From the NCBI RefSeq assembly GCF_001641635.1, contig NZ_LUUB01000051.1, positions 88,198-149,915 of the forward strand: a stretch of DNA of 61,718 nucleotides, read 5' to 3'. Position 1 is the stretch's first letter, and every line of letters begins with the position of its first letter. The DNA comes from Bradyrhizobium centrolobii. Lineage in GTDB: Bacteria; Pseudomonadota; Alphaproteobacteria; Rhizobiales; Xanthobacteraceae. Under the pieces are notes generated by a model, which was not told the DNA's origin, did not search any database, and was given only the letters and a program-made list of their open reading frames with translations. A program made the position numbers and the translations under genes. Shown piece after piece: positions 34,822 to 42,828 of the stretch.

Positions 34822-34957
34822 GCTCCCTCTCCCCCTTGCGGGGGGTGGGGTTGGGGTGTCTCCGCGGTGGGACTCGTTCAAGTGCGTTGAGAATCCCCGA
34901 ATGGAGAGAGCCCCCACCCGGCGCTATGCGCCGACCTCCCCCGCAAGCGGGAGAGGT
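34822..34957. repeat. Intergenic repeat, CTCCCTCTCCC...GGGAGAGG family
   Basis: About 136 bp inside the hyi-glxR gap, bounded by CTCCCTCTCCCCCTTGCGGGG and CCCCGCAAGCGGGAGAGG with CCCCCACCCGGCGC in between. Closest to 19968-20140. It lies within what is probably one transcript. Confidence 0.7.
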
Positions 34958-35005
34958 GCAGCGAGCCCGTGGATCAACTTAGACAAATATAGAGGAACGA
35001 TTGAC

Positions 35006-35893
35006 ATGATCGACATTGGCTTCATCGGACTTGGCACCATGGGACGGCCGATGGCCGGCCATCTCCAGGCCGCGGGTCACCGCTTGTTCCTGCATGACGT
35101 CGGACCGGTGGCGCCGGATCTCGTTTCCGCCGGCGGCGTCGTGTGCAAGACGGCAAAGCAGGTGGCGGAGGAGGCGGATGCCGTCATCATCATGGTGCCG
35201 GATACGCCGCACGTCGAAGCGGTGCTGTTCGGCAAGGACGGCGTCGCGAGCGGCATCTCCAAAGGCAAGATCGTCGTCGACATGAGCTCGATCTCGCCGC
35301 TGGCCACAACAGAGTTTGCGAAGAAGATCGAGGCGCTCGGCGCCGACTATCTCGATGCCCCGGTATCGGGCGGCGAGGTCGGTGCCAAGGCGGCGAGCCT
35401 CACCATCATGGTGGGCGGGTCCGAGCGGGCCTTCAACACCATGAAGCCGATTTTCGACAAGATGGGCAAGAATGTCACCCGCGTCGGCGCCAATGGCGAC
35501 GGGCAGACGACGAAGGTCGCCAACCAGATCATCGTCGCGCTCACGATCGAGGCGGTGAGCGAGGCGCTGCTGTTCGCATCCAAAGCCGGTGCCGATCCTG
35601 CGCTGGTACGGCAGGCTCTGATGGGCGGTTTCGCCTCATCGCGGATTCTCGAAGTGCATGGCGAGCGCATGGTGAAGCGCAATTTCGATCCGGGCTTCCG
35701 CATCGAGCTGCACCAGAAGGATCTCAACCTCGCGCTCGAAGGCGCGCGCTCGCTCGGCCTGTCGCTGCCGAGCACGGCGGTGGCGCAGCAATTGTTCTCG
35801 GCCTGCACCGCGCATGGCGGCAAGGCCTGGGATCACTCGGCGATGGTGCGCGCGCTGGAACTGATGGCAGGTCACGAAATCGCCGCGGCGTGA
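35006..35893 (+). CDS. glxR: 2-hydroxy-3-oxopropionate (tartronate semialdehyde) reductase
   Basis: 295 aa from ATG 35006 (AGAGGA upstream). Beta-hydroxyacid dehydrogenase family: GFIGLGTMGRPMAGHL (NAD(P) motif, residues 4-19), DAPVSGGEVGAKAASLTIMVGG (substrate signature, about 119-140) and the catalytic Lys in QTTKVANQIIVALTIEAV. It reduces tartronate semialdehyde to D-glycerate. Placement after gcl and hyi supports GlxR/GarR over other family members such as 3-hydroxyisobutyrate dehydrogenase. It finishes the route from glyoxylate to central metabolism. Confidence 0.92.
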   Translation: MIDIGFIGLGTMGRPMAGHLQAAGHRLFLHDVGPVAPDLVSAGGVVCKTAKQVAEEADAVIIMVPDTPHVEAVLFGKDGVASGISKGKIVVDMSSISPLATTEFAKKIEALGADYLDAPVSGGEVGAKAASLTIMVGGSERAFNTMKPIFDKMGKNVTRVGANGDGQTTKVANQIIVALTIEAVSEALLFASKAGADPALVRQALMGGFASSRILEVHGERMVKRNFDPGFRIELHQKDLNLALEGARSLGLSLPSTAVAQQLFSACTAHGGKAWDHSAMVRALELMAGHEIAAA

Positions 35894-36009
35894 AGTGTTA
35901 CGCCGTAACAGTCTCCAGTGTATTGGCGCGTCTTTCGTCCGTGCGGAACCGGAACAATGATCGGGGCCCCGCGGTTGAAGGCGCACAACAATCACTGGAG
36001 AGCAAGGAC

Positions 36010-36396
36010 ATGAAAACCCGTCTTGCGATCTCGTTGGCTGCCGCGTCGCTGCTGGCGTCGAGCGCGGCCTTTGCACAGTCGACGACCGCCGAGGGCGCTG
36101 CGAACGGCGCACGTGCGGGCGGCGAGATCGGCGGCCCGGTCGGTGCGATGGTCGGCGGCACCGTGGGCGCGGCCGTCGGCGCCGGTCTCGAAATTCCGAA
36201 CGCGGTGCTGGGCGGCATCCCGCGCGGCGAGCCGTCGGTCGTGGTGCATGAGCGCGTCGTGGTCGGCGAACCGTTGCCGCCGGCCGTGGTGCTGCACCCC
36301 GTACCGAACTACACCGAGTATCGCTATGCGGTCGTGAATGATCGCCGTGTCATCGTCGAGCCGCGGACGCGTCGCGTCATCAGGATCCTCGACTGA
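36010..36396 (+). CDS. Small exported DUF1236-type protein
   Basis: 128 aa from ATG 36010 (GGAGAGCAAGGAC upstream). Signal peptide about residues 1-22 ending AFA-Q. A glycine-rich hydrophobic stretch follows (GARAGGEIGGPVGAMVGGTV and onward), resembling glycine-zipper segments. The C-terminal part has VNDRRVIVEPRTRRVIRIL, the short terminal module (YxxxNxRxVIV) common in DUF1236 proteins of Bradyrhizobium. Probably periplasmic or outer-membrane associated. Function unknown. Confidence 0.75.
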   Translation: MKTRLAISLAAASLLASSAAFAQSTTAEGAANGARAGGEIGGPVGAMVGGTVGAAVGAGLEIPNAVLGGIPRGEPSVVVHERVVVGEPLPPAVVLHPVPNYTEYRYAVVNDRRVIVEPRTRRVIRILD

Positions 36397-36439
36397 TCGT
36401 CGCGCACGCCGGCGACGAAAATTCAGGCCCTGCGGAGCA

Positions 36440-36820
36440 TCACTCCGCGGGGCTTTCGCTTGTCATGTTGCCCGTGCCAAAACGGGCCATGGCCCAATCG
36501 ACCACAGCCGCGAGCACAAAGCCGAGACAGGCCGTGAGCGCGTCGACCACGAAATCCTCCAGCCGCGCATGCCGTCCCGGCGCCCAGAACTGCATCAGCT
36601 CGAGCAGGCCGATCAGGACCACGGACAGAGCCGCGATCGCGAGGCGCCGCCGCCGGTAGGCGAGGCCGAAGGCCAGCCCGACCAGAATGAAGGCGAGGGC
36701 ATGCTCGCCGTCCTGGCCGAGATCGGAATGCGGCCGCAGGCCGGGCGGTCCGAGGGTGGCGAAAGTGACGGCAGCTGCGAGCAGCCAGGCAAAGGAACGC
36801 AATAAAATGGACATCCGCAC
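36440..36820 (-). CDS. VanZ-family membrane protein
   Basis: 126 aa with four predicted membrane helices. The pattern DGEHALAFILVGLAFGL ... LLELMQFWAPGRHARLEDFVVDALTACLG matches the VanZ-like family (conserved His/Phe in helix 2, E-Q-F and R-x-x-x-x-D-x-x-x-N/D in helix 3/4). Start is GTG 36820 or ATG 36814. The role of chromosomal VanZ-like proteins is mostly unknown; envelope stress or glycopeptide tolerance should not be assumed. Confidence 0.72.
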   Translation of the reverse strand: MRMSILLRSFAWLLAAAVTFATLGPPGLRPHSDLGQDGEHALAFILVGLAFGLAYRRRRLAIAALSVVLIGLLELMQFWAPGRHARLEDFVVDALTACLGFVLAAVVDWAMARFGTGNMTSESPAE

Positions 36821-36891
36821 CGCTTAGCACGGATTTGCAACAGCTGTCGCGGGATAAGGATCTAGATCGCCGTGTAGTTAATGACGAAACG

Positions 36892-37488
36892 TTAAAGTGG
36901 CTCGCGCACGCCGAGGCCGTGCATGAAGCGTTCCCGGATCTGCACGGGATCGCGGCGGGTGGTGCCGACACCCGGCTTGTCGTCGATGCGGACAGCGATC
37001 AGGCTCGGCTCGGAGGCGGACATCGCCTCGTCGACCAGGCGCTCGAAATCCTCCTCATCCGCAGCCCAGGCGCTGTTGGCAAGCCCCGAGCCGGCGGCAA
37101 TAGTGACGATGTCGGCGACATCAGCGGCCGGCGTCGGCTGCGCACCGGTGATCTGGTAGATGCCGTTGTCCATCACGATCATGGTGAGGTTCTTCGGCTT
37201 GAGCGTCGCGATGGTCGAAAGCGCGCCGAGCTGCATCAAGAGCGAGCCGTCGCCTTCGAGCGCGAAGACGCGGCGGTCGGGCTGCGCCAGCGCCACGCCG
37301 AGCGCGATCGGGAAGGCGAGGCCCATGCTCCCGAGCATATAGAAATTCTGCGGGCGGTGGCCGGCGGCCCAGAGGTCGAAATTGGTGTTGCCGATGCCGC
37401 CGATCACGGCTTCCTCGTCCTTGAGCTTCGCGATCAGGCGCGAGGTGACATCGAACCGGTTCATCACTTTGGTGTTGCGCGCGTCCAT
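36892..37488 (-). CDS. ThDP-dependent decarboxylase beta subunit (sulfopyruvate/phosphonopyruvate decarboxylase-like)
   Basis: 198 aa from ATG 37488, holding the ThDP pyrophosphate-binding half: FYMLGSMGLAFPIALGVALAQ and ALEGDGSLLMQLGALSTIA (GDGS...Mg site), MIVMDNGIYQITGAQ. It resembles ComE-type subunits. The preceding gene (37497-38069), 8 bp upstream, is the matching alpha half, so the pair reconstitutes one decarboxylase split in two. Likely reaction: decarboxylation of a 2-oxo acid to an aldehyde. The acid is not identifiable from sequence. Cytosolic. Confidence 0.85.
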   Translation of the reverse strand: MDARNTKVMNRFDVTSRLIAKLKDEEAVIGGIGNTNFDLWAAGHRPQNFYMLGSMGLAFPIALGVALAQPDRRVFALEGDGSLLMQLGALSTIATLKPKNLTMIVMDNGIYQITGAQPTPAADVADIVTIAAGSGLANSAWAADEEDFERLVDEAMSASEPSLIAVRIDDKPGVGTTRRDPVQIRERFMHGLGVREPL

Positions 37489-37496
37489 GGCCGGCC

Positions 37497-38069
37497 TCAC
37501 TTGTCGAACACCTTGCCGCCCGTGAGCAGCGGGTTGAGGATCAGCGCCACCGGCGCCTGGGTTGTGACGGCCTGCTTTATCGAGCGGTCGACGATGAATT
37601 CGAGCTCGTCGAGCCGGGTGATGGTGTGGTGCTCCAGCGCCAGCGAGTCCAGCACCGGACGCATGGTGCGGCAGACCAGCGACTGGCCGTAGTTGAACTC
37701 GCCGAGCGTGCCGCGCTCCGAGACGAACATGATCAGCGGGATCTGGTAGGGTACGGCGAGCGATGCGAGCACGTTGGCGAGCGTGGCAAAGCCCGAGGTC
37801 TGCATCAGCACCGCGCCGCGCCGGCCGCCCATCCAGGCGCCCGAGACGATCCCGACCGCTTCCTCCTCGCGGGCGGTGGCAAAGGTCGTGAAGAAGGGAT
37901 CGGCGTGCAGGCTCTTGATCAGCGGCGTCAGCACGCGGTCCGGCACGTAAGGCACGAGGCTGATCTCGTTCCGCTTGAGGGTCTGCAGGACGATGCCGTG
38001 CCAGGTCTTCTCGACGGCGCTCGACGCTTGTGCCGGCTGGGGCGAGGTATGCTGCTCCGCAATCGCCAT
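37497..38069 (-). CDS. ThDP-dependent decarboxylase alpha subunit (sulfopyruvate/phosphonopyruvate decarboxylase-like)
   Basis: 190 aa from ATG 38069 (AAGGGAGAA upstream). ThDP pyrimidine-binding half with the catalytic Glu in TAREEEAVGIVSGAWMGGRR and QTSGFATLANVLASL, the ComD pattern. It comes first in a two-gene unit with the beta subunit. Divergent, about 190 bp away, is a small upstream frame and a D-hydroxyacid dehydrogenase, which could handle the product or a related 2-hydroxy/2-oxo acid. Substrate unknown. Confidence 0.85.
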   Translation of the reverse strand: MAIAEQHTSPQPAQASSAVEKTWHGIVLQTLKRNEISLVPYVPDRVLTPLIKSLHADPFFTTFATAREEEAVGIVSGAWMGGRRGAVLMQTSGFATLANVLASLAVPYQIPLIMFVSERGTLGEFNYGQSLVCRTMRPVLDSLALEHHTITRLDELEFIVDRSIKQAVTTQAPVALILNPLLTGGKVFDK

Positions 38070-38259
38070 TGCGTTCTCCCTTCGGCCGCGCTGCATGTTT
38101 CTTGGTCTCTGGCTGTCGCGGCGGCTTGGGTACGAACTTGACGCGGCGAGCGGGATTGTCAACATGTTCGGGCCGGCACCGTGATCTGCGCCAGGCGGCC
38201 TGCCGCGGCCGGCGCCGCCATGTCATAAGTAACGACAACGAGAAAAGCGGGAGGAAAGC

Positions 38260-38322
38260 ATGGAAGGCGCGCGTGCGGCGCTGGCCCTGCGGATCTCCCT
38301 GGCAGAGCCGGAAGGGTCCTGA
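38260..38322 (+). CDS. Possible 20-codon leader peptide ahead of the dehydrogenase
   Basis: ATG 38260 is preceded by a near-perfect GGGAGGAAAG at ideal spacing, the best ribosome site in this neighbourhood. The frame encodes MEGARAALALRISLAEPEGS and ends TGA 38320-38322, overlapping the next ATG by one base (TGATG). This looks like translational coupling or a short upstream ORF. No rare-codon or amino-acid run hints at attenuation. It may be chance, but the signal is strong for its size. Confidence 0.45.
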   Translation: MEGARAALALRISLAEPEGS

Positions 38323-39371
38323 TGTCCGTCAACAACAAGCGTGTCTTCTACGTCAAATATCTGGCCCATCCGATCTATATCGACATCCTGAAGGCCCGCC
38401 CCGACGTCCGGCTCGACCGCATCGAGAACGAAAGTCCCGAAGACTTCTATGCGCCGATCCTGAGCGCGGCGCATGTCTACCAGGTCGGCGCGGCCCGCGA
38501 TGAGCTCGCGCCGCATTTCCATGTCGATGCCGCCCTCCTGAAGCGGACGCCGAACCTGCTGCTCGTCTCCAGCAATGGCGCGGGCTTCGATCCTGTCGAC
38601 GTCGAGGCTTGCACCGCGGCGGGCGTGCTGGTCGTCAACCAGTCCGGCGGCAATGCCCATTCGGTCGCCGAGCATGCGCTGGCGATGATGCTGACGCTGT
38701 CCAAGCGCATCATCCAGTCCGATCGTCGCCTGCGGCGCGAGCGCGACGTCAACCGCAACGACCTGGTCGGCAATGAGGTCGAAGGCAAGACCGTCGGCAT
38801 CGTCGGGCTCGGCAATGTCGGCCGCCGCATCGCCGCGCTGTGCAAGGGGCTGCTCGGCATGAAGGTGCTGGCCTACGATCCCTACCTCACGAAAGAGGTG
38901 ATGGCCGAGCGGGGCGGGGAAAAGGTCGAACTCGACGAGCTATTGCGCCGCGCCGACTTCGTCTCGATCTCCTGTCCGCTCAACAAAGGCAGCCGCGGCA
39001 TGATCAGCGTGCGCGAATTCGCGCTGATGCAGCCGCACGCCTATTTCATCACCACCGCGCGTGGCTTCATCCATGACGAGGACGCGCTGCTGCAGGCGCT
39101 GCGCGACCAGCGCATCGCCGGCGCGGGCCTCGACGTCTGGTCCAAGGAGCCGCCGCCGCCGGAGCATCCGCTGCTCCAGTTCGACAATGTGCTGGCGAGC
39201 CCGCACACCGCGGGCGTGACCAAGGAAGCGCGTCAGAACATGGGCCGGATCGCGGCCGAGCAGGTGCTGGACACGCTCGACGGCAAGCGGCCGCCGCGGA
39301 TCATCAATCCCGAGGTCTGGCCGCGCTACGCGGAGCGATTCAAGCAGGCGTTTGGCGTGTCGCCGGGGTAG
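38322..39371 (+). CDS. D-isomer-specific 2-hydroxyacid dehydrogenase (NAD-dependent)
   Basis: 349 aa. The family layout is a catalytic lobe with ALLKRTPNLLLVSSNGAGFDPVD, the Rossmann lobe GKTVGIVGLGNVGRRIAALCKG (about 150-170), the catalytic Arg region ISCPLNKGSRGMIS and TARGFIHDEDALL, and the catalytic His in ASPHTAGVTKEAR. It oxidises or reduces 2-hydroxy/2-oxo acids. The substrate is unclear (phosphoglycerate-, glyoxylate- or hydroxypyruvate-type enzymes share these motifs). It is coupled to a possible 20-codon leader and divergent from the two-subunit decarboxylase. Confidence 0.88.
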   Translation: MSVNNKRVFYVKYLAHPIYIDILKARPDVRLDRIENESPEDFYAPILSAAHVYQVGAARDELAPHFHVDAALLKRTPNLLLVSSNGAGFDPVDVEACTAAGVLVVNQSGGNAHSVAEHALAMMLTLSKRIIQSDRRLRRERDVNRNDLVGNEVEGKTVGIVGLGNVGRRIAALCKGLLGMKVLAYDPYLTKEVMAERGGEKVELDELLRRADFVSISCPLNKGSRGMISVREFALMQPHAYFITTARGFIHDEDALLQALRDQRIAGAGLDVWSKEPPPPEHPLLQFDNVLASPHTAGVTKEARQNMGRIAAEQVLDTLDGKRPPRIINPEVWPRYAERFKQAFGVSPG

Positions 39372-39390
39372 GGACAGGCAAACTGGCTCG

Positions 39391-39430
39391 TCATTCCGGG
39401 GCAGCTCAAAGAGCCGAACCCGGAATGACG
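39391..39430. repeat. Minimal copy of the GTCATTCCGGGGC palindrome
   Basis: Forty bp: GTCATTCCGGGGC at the left, CCCGGAATGAC at the right, with GGCAGCTCAAAGAGCC between. A shortened version of the elements at 5918 and 12313. Confidence 0.7.
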
Positions 39431-39540
39431 GAGTAGTCGGGAACCGTGACCAGATTTGACCCGCGTCAAATTCTCCTTCCCTTATCCGGGCTAAATGGGA
39501 TTAGAGTGCCGATGGGGCAGGCCGAGGCAATGGAGGTCCC

Positions 39541-39750
39541 ATGTCAACTTATGTCGTCAGGTTCATGAAGGACGTAGTCGGCCATGGTCGGCAGATCGAG
39601 GTTTGCCAAGGCACGCTCGAGATCGATGCCTCCGACGAGGACGAAGCCAAGGAGCGGGCGAAGGCGAAGTTCTGCCAGGACCAAGCCTTGCATCACTGGT
39701 CGCTGCATGCCGACCGGATTCAGGTGAAAGCGGCTGACTTTCCGTCGTGA
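39541..39750 (+). CDS. Small conserved-looking acidic protein, function unknown
   Basis: 69 aa with AATGGAGGTCCC before ATG 39541. The sequence starts MSTYVVRFMKDVVGHGRQIE and has a strongly acidic middle (IDASDEDEAKERAKAKFCQD), suggesting a small alpha/beta fold with an amphipathic helix. No signal peptide or membrane segment. Good codon use and ribosome site support a real gene. No family recognised. Convergent with the GNAT gene. Confidence 0.7.
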   Translation: MSTYVVRFMKDVVGHGRQIEVCQGTLEIDASDEDEAKERAKAKFCQDQALHHWSLHADRIQVKAADFPS

Positions 39751-39765
39751 GGGCCGCGGGCCTGC

Positions 39766-40344
39766 CTAGTGTCCAGGGGACGTTGCGGGCGGCGGCGCCG
39801 TTGCACCGGCGCCGAGCGAGCGTTGCACCATGACAGTGTCTGACCAGCGGCCGTTGCGATAGGCGACGCCGCAAAGCAGGCCAACGCGTGCAAAGCCGAA
39901 CTTTTCGTGCAGTGTCAGCGAGGGCGCGTTGTCGGCATCGATATAGCCGATCATCTGGCGGAAGCCGGCCGCCGCGCAGGCGTCGATCAATTCCCCAAGC
40001 AACAGCCGCCCGACGCCGCGCCCGAGATGCTCGTGGTGGACGTAGATCGAGTGTTTCGCGGTGTAGCGGTAGGCCGGACGCTTGCGGAACAACACCGCAT
40101 AGGCATAGCCGACAACCTCGCCGCGAAAGGTCGCGACCAGATGCGGCAGGCGGGTCTGTTTCAGGTTCTTGCGGCGGTCGCGCAGATCGTCCGGTTCGGG
40201 CGCGCCGGTTCCCTCGACATCCCGCGGCACGCCAGAGCGGACGTGATGGCGGTAGATCGCCAGCATCGCCTCGACGTCGCCGTCGCGTGAGGGCCGGACC
40301 AGTACCGGCTCGTCATCCGCGCGCATCACGTCTGATCCGTTCAT
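39766..40344 (-). CDS. GNAT-family N-acetyltransferase (phosphinothricin-acetyltransferase-like)
   Basis: 192 aa. The acetyl-CoA motif is VHHEHLGRGVGRLLLGELID, and QMIGYIDADNAPSLTLHEKFGFARVG is the typical motif B region of Pat/MddA-type enzymes. These acetylate amines such as methionine sulfoximine or phosphinothricin, and the native substrate is often unknown. The start ATG 40344 lies 6 bp after the stop of the amino-acid decarboxylase, so the two are co-transcribed and a polyamine or amine substrate made by that enzyme is conceivable. Confidence 0.82.
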   Translation of the reverse strand: MNGSDVMRADDEPVLVRPSRDGDVEAMLAIYRHHVRSGVPRDVEGTGAPEPDDLRDRRKNLKQTRLPHLVATFRGEVVGYAYAVLFRKRPAYRYTAKHSIYVHHEHLGRGVGRLLLGELIDACAAAGFRQMIGYIDADNAPSLTLHEKFGFARVGLLCGVAYRNGRWSDTVMVQRSLGAGATAPPPATSPGH

Positions 40345-40350
40345 CGGCAG

Positions 40351-42708
40351 CTACTCGGCTACGACGTAAGTATAGAGCCCGATGCGGCCGGTGGCATCGA
40401 CCTCCTTGTAGACCCCCTGGATCTCGACCTCGAATCCCGGAAAGGTGTTGAAGCAGGTCTCGAACATCTTGAGATAGTCGATCATGGGCTTGGCCCGTTC
40501 CGTCAGCCGCTCGCCGGGAACGATGGTGGCGATGCCGGGCGGATAGACCACGAAGGGCGTCGTGGCGATACGGCTCCCGATCGCCTCGATCGGCAGGTAG
40601 TCGACGTCGTTCCGGATCAGGCAGCGCGCCGCATCGCGCGGCGACAGCGCGATCTCCGGCAGGTGCTCGGGCAGGAACTGCCGCGCCTGAAGCGCGCTGA
40701 CATCGGCGGCGCGGAAGAAGCGGTGCATCTCGGCGCAGAGATCGCGCAGCCGCACGCCGGCATAGCGCGCCTGCCGCCGCTGATAGAATTCCGGGATGGC
40801 GTCCGCCAGCAGCGCGTTGTCGTCGTGCAGCTTCTTGAACGCGACGAGCCCGGAGATCAGCGTGCCGGCCTTGCTCGCCTCGACGCCCGGCGTGAGCAGG
40901 AAGAGCAGGGAGTTGAGGTCGTTCTTCTCGGGAACGATGCGGTTCTCGCGCAGGAACTGCGCGACGACCGGCGCGGGTATGCCGTGCTCGGCATAGGCGC
41001 CGGTGGCGCGATCGAAGCCTGGCGTAAGCAGAGTCAGCTTGTTCGGATCGGTCATGGCAAAGCCTTCCGTCATGCCGGGAAAGCCGTGCCAGGTGCTGTC
41101 GGGCGAGAGCTGCCAGAGCGCGGGATTGGTGGCGAGTTCGTCGGTCGAGAGCGTCTCCCAGGCGACGTTGTGCGCGGCCCCGGGGCGGCTGACGTCGGGA
41201 ATGGCGATACGATCGGGAACGAAGGGTTCGAAGAACCAGCGGCGGTCGGGATTCTGCTCCTTCTCCTCGAATTCGCGGCCCATGGCGCGGATCTTCTTGC
41301 GCAGCTCGATGCCAAGCCGGATCGTGTCGTCCCACAACACTTCGCCGGAGCGGCCCTTCATCATCTGCGCGCCGACGTCGAGGGAGGCGAACAGCGGATA
41401 GAACGGCGAGGTCGAGGCGTGCTGCATGAAGCTTTCGTTGAAGCGGCGGTGCTCGACGCGTCGCTTCTGGCCGCGGATGTGACGATCCCTGATGTGGATC
41501 TGCGAGGCCTGCGAGAAGCTGGCGAGCTGCTTGTGGGTCGACTGCGTCGCAATGATGCCCGGCGCGTCTGGAGAAAGATTCGACAGCCCCATGGCGAAAC
41601 GGCCGGCATAGATCGGGTGGAACTTCATGAAGCCGGCCCAGGCCTCGTCGAACAGGATGTACTCGCAGAGATGACCGATGCGCTTCAGGATCATCTCGGC
41701 GTTGTGGATCGAACCGTCATAGGTGCACTGCTCGACCACGGCGACGCGGAACGGCCGCTCCTTGCGCCAGGCGTCGCGGTCCTTGACCAGCGGATGGTTG
41801 CGGATCGCCTCGCGCAAGGCTTTCTCGTCGAGCGCGTCCCAGCGCATCGGGCCGATCAGGCCCCAGGCGTTGCGGATGGTCGGGACATAGATGGGGATGC
41901 CGCCGTTGATCATCAGCGCGCCGTGATGGGCGGCCTTATGGTTGTTGCGGTCGAACAGCACGAGATCGCCGTCGGTGACTAGCGCGCCGAGCGCGACCTT
42001 GTTGGAGGTCGAGGTGCCGTTGAGCACGAAATAGGTCTTCTCCGCGCCGAAGATCGCGGCAGCCTCCTTCTGTGCCTTCAGCGCCGGGCCTTCATGGGTG
42101 AGGAGGTCGCCGAGATCGAGCACGGAATTGTCGAGGTCGTCGCGGAACACGGACTCGCCGAGATGCTCGACGAAGACGCGGCCGATCGGGCTGCGGCTGT
42201 AGAACATGCCGCCATTGTGGCCCGGGCAGGTCCAGAGCTGGTTGCCTTCCTCGGCATAGTCGACCAGTGCCCCGAAGAACGGCGTCTTCAATGTTTCCGC
42301 ATATTGCTTGAGGCGGCTGATCAGGTTCTTGGCGATGAAGGGCGGCGTTTCCTCGGACAGGAAGACGTAGCCGTCGATGAAGTCGAGCACCTCGACCGGG
42401 AGGTCCTCGAAGCGCTTGCGCCGGATCAGCAGAATGATCGGGAAATCGAGGCCGCGGCGGCGCATCAGGTTGATCAGCGCCGACGTCTTGCCCTCAAGAC
42501 CCTTCTTGCCCCAGTCCACCACCATGCAGCCGATCGCGGCATCCGTCTGCACCGCGATCTCGGCGTCCTCCAGCTTGCGGGCCCGGACCACCTCGAAGCC
42601 GGAGCGCTGGATCTCCTCGATGATCTGGTTGAAGCGGATGCCTTCAAGATCGTCGGCGTCGAACACCGGTGCGGCGAACAGGAAGTTGAAGCGCTTGAAA
42701 TAGTCCAT
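40351..42708 (-). CDS. Orn/Lys/Arg decarboxylase (fold-type I, PLP, biodegradative type)
   Basis: 785 aa from ATG 42708. An N-terminal receiver-like wing domain covers residues 1 to about 135. The PLP domain has the Schiff-base lysine in ATQSTHKQLASFSQASQIHIRD and FDEAWAGFMKFHPIY (Asp for PLP N1, Ala, Glu). A C-terminal domain follows (YPPGIATIVPGERLT). The size and domain order match inducible arginine/lysine/ornithine decarboxylases; the sequence does not decide between the three amino acids. It makes a polyamine or cadaverine, and often serves acid resistance or polyamine supply. Followed by a GNAT gene 6 bp away. Confidence 0.9.
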   Translation of the reverse strand: MDYFKRFNFLFAAPVFDADDLEGIRFNQIIEEIQRSGFEVVRARKLEDAEIAVQTDAAIGCMVVDWGKKGLEGKTSALINLMRRRGLDFPIILLIRRKRFEDLPVEVLDFIDGYVFLSEETPPFIAKNLISRLKQYAETLKTPFFGALVDYAEEGNQLWTCPGHNGGMFYSRSPIGRVFVEHLGESVFRDDLDNSVLDLGDLLTHEGPALKAQKEAAAIFGAEKTYFVLNGTSTSNKVALGALVTDGDLVLFDRNNHKAAHHGALMINGGIPIYVPTIRNAWGLIGPMRWDALDEKALREAIRNHPLVKDRDAWRKERPFRVAVVEQCTYDGSIHNAEMILKRIGHLCEYILFDEAWAGFMKFHPIYAGRFAMGLSNLSPDAPGIIATQSTHKQLASFSQASQIHIRDRHIRGQKRRVEHRRFNESFMQHASTSPFYPLFASLDVGAQMMKGRSGEVLWDDTIRLGIELRKKIRAMGREFEEKEQNPDRRWFFEPFVPDRIAIPDVSRPGAAHNVAWETLSTDELATNPALWQLSPDSTWHGFPGMTEGFAMTDPNKLTLLTPGFDRATGAYAEHGIPAPVVAQFLRENRIVPEKNDLNSLLFLLTPGVEASKAGTLISGLVAFKKLHDDNALLADAIPEFYQRRQARYAGVRLRDLCAEMHRFFRAADVSALQARQFLPEHLPEIALSPRDAARCLIRNDVDYLPIEAIGSRIATTPFVVYPPGIATIVPGERLTERAKPMIDYLKMFETCFNTFPGFEVEIQGVYKEVDATGRIGLYTYVVAE

Positions 42709-42828
42709 GTCAGGTCCCGAATGTGCCAGAGCAACAGGTCTCGGCACATTCGATGACAGTTAGATGACAGTGACCGGCTTCATGCCGGTCAGCCGTCGGT
42801 TATCCGTGGGAACACCGATTCCGCGCCG

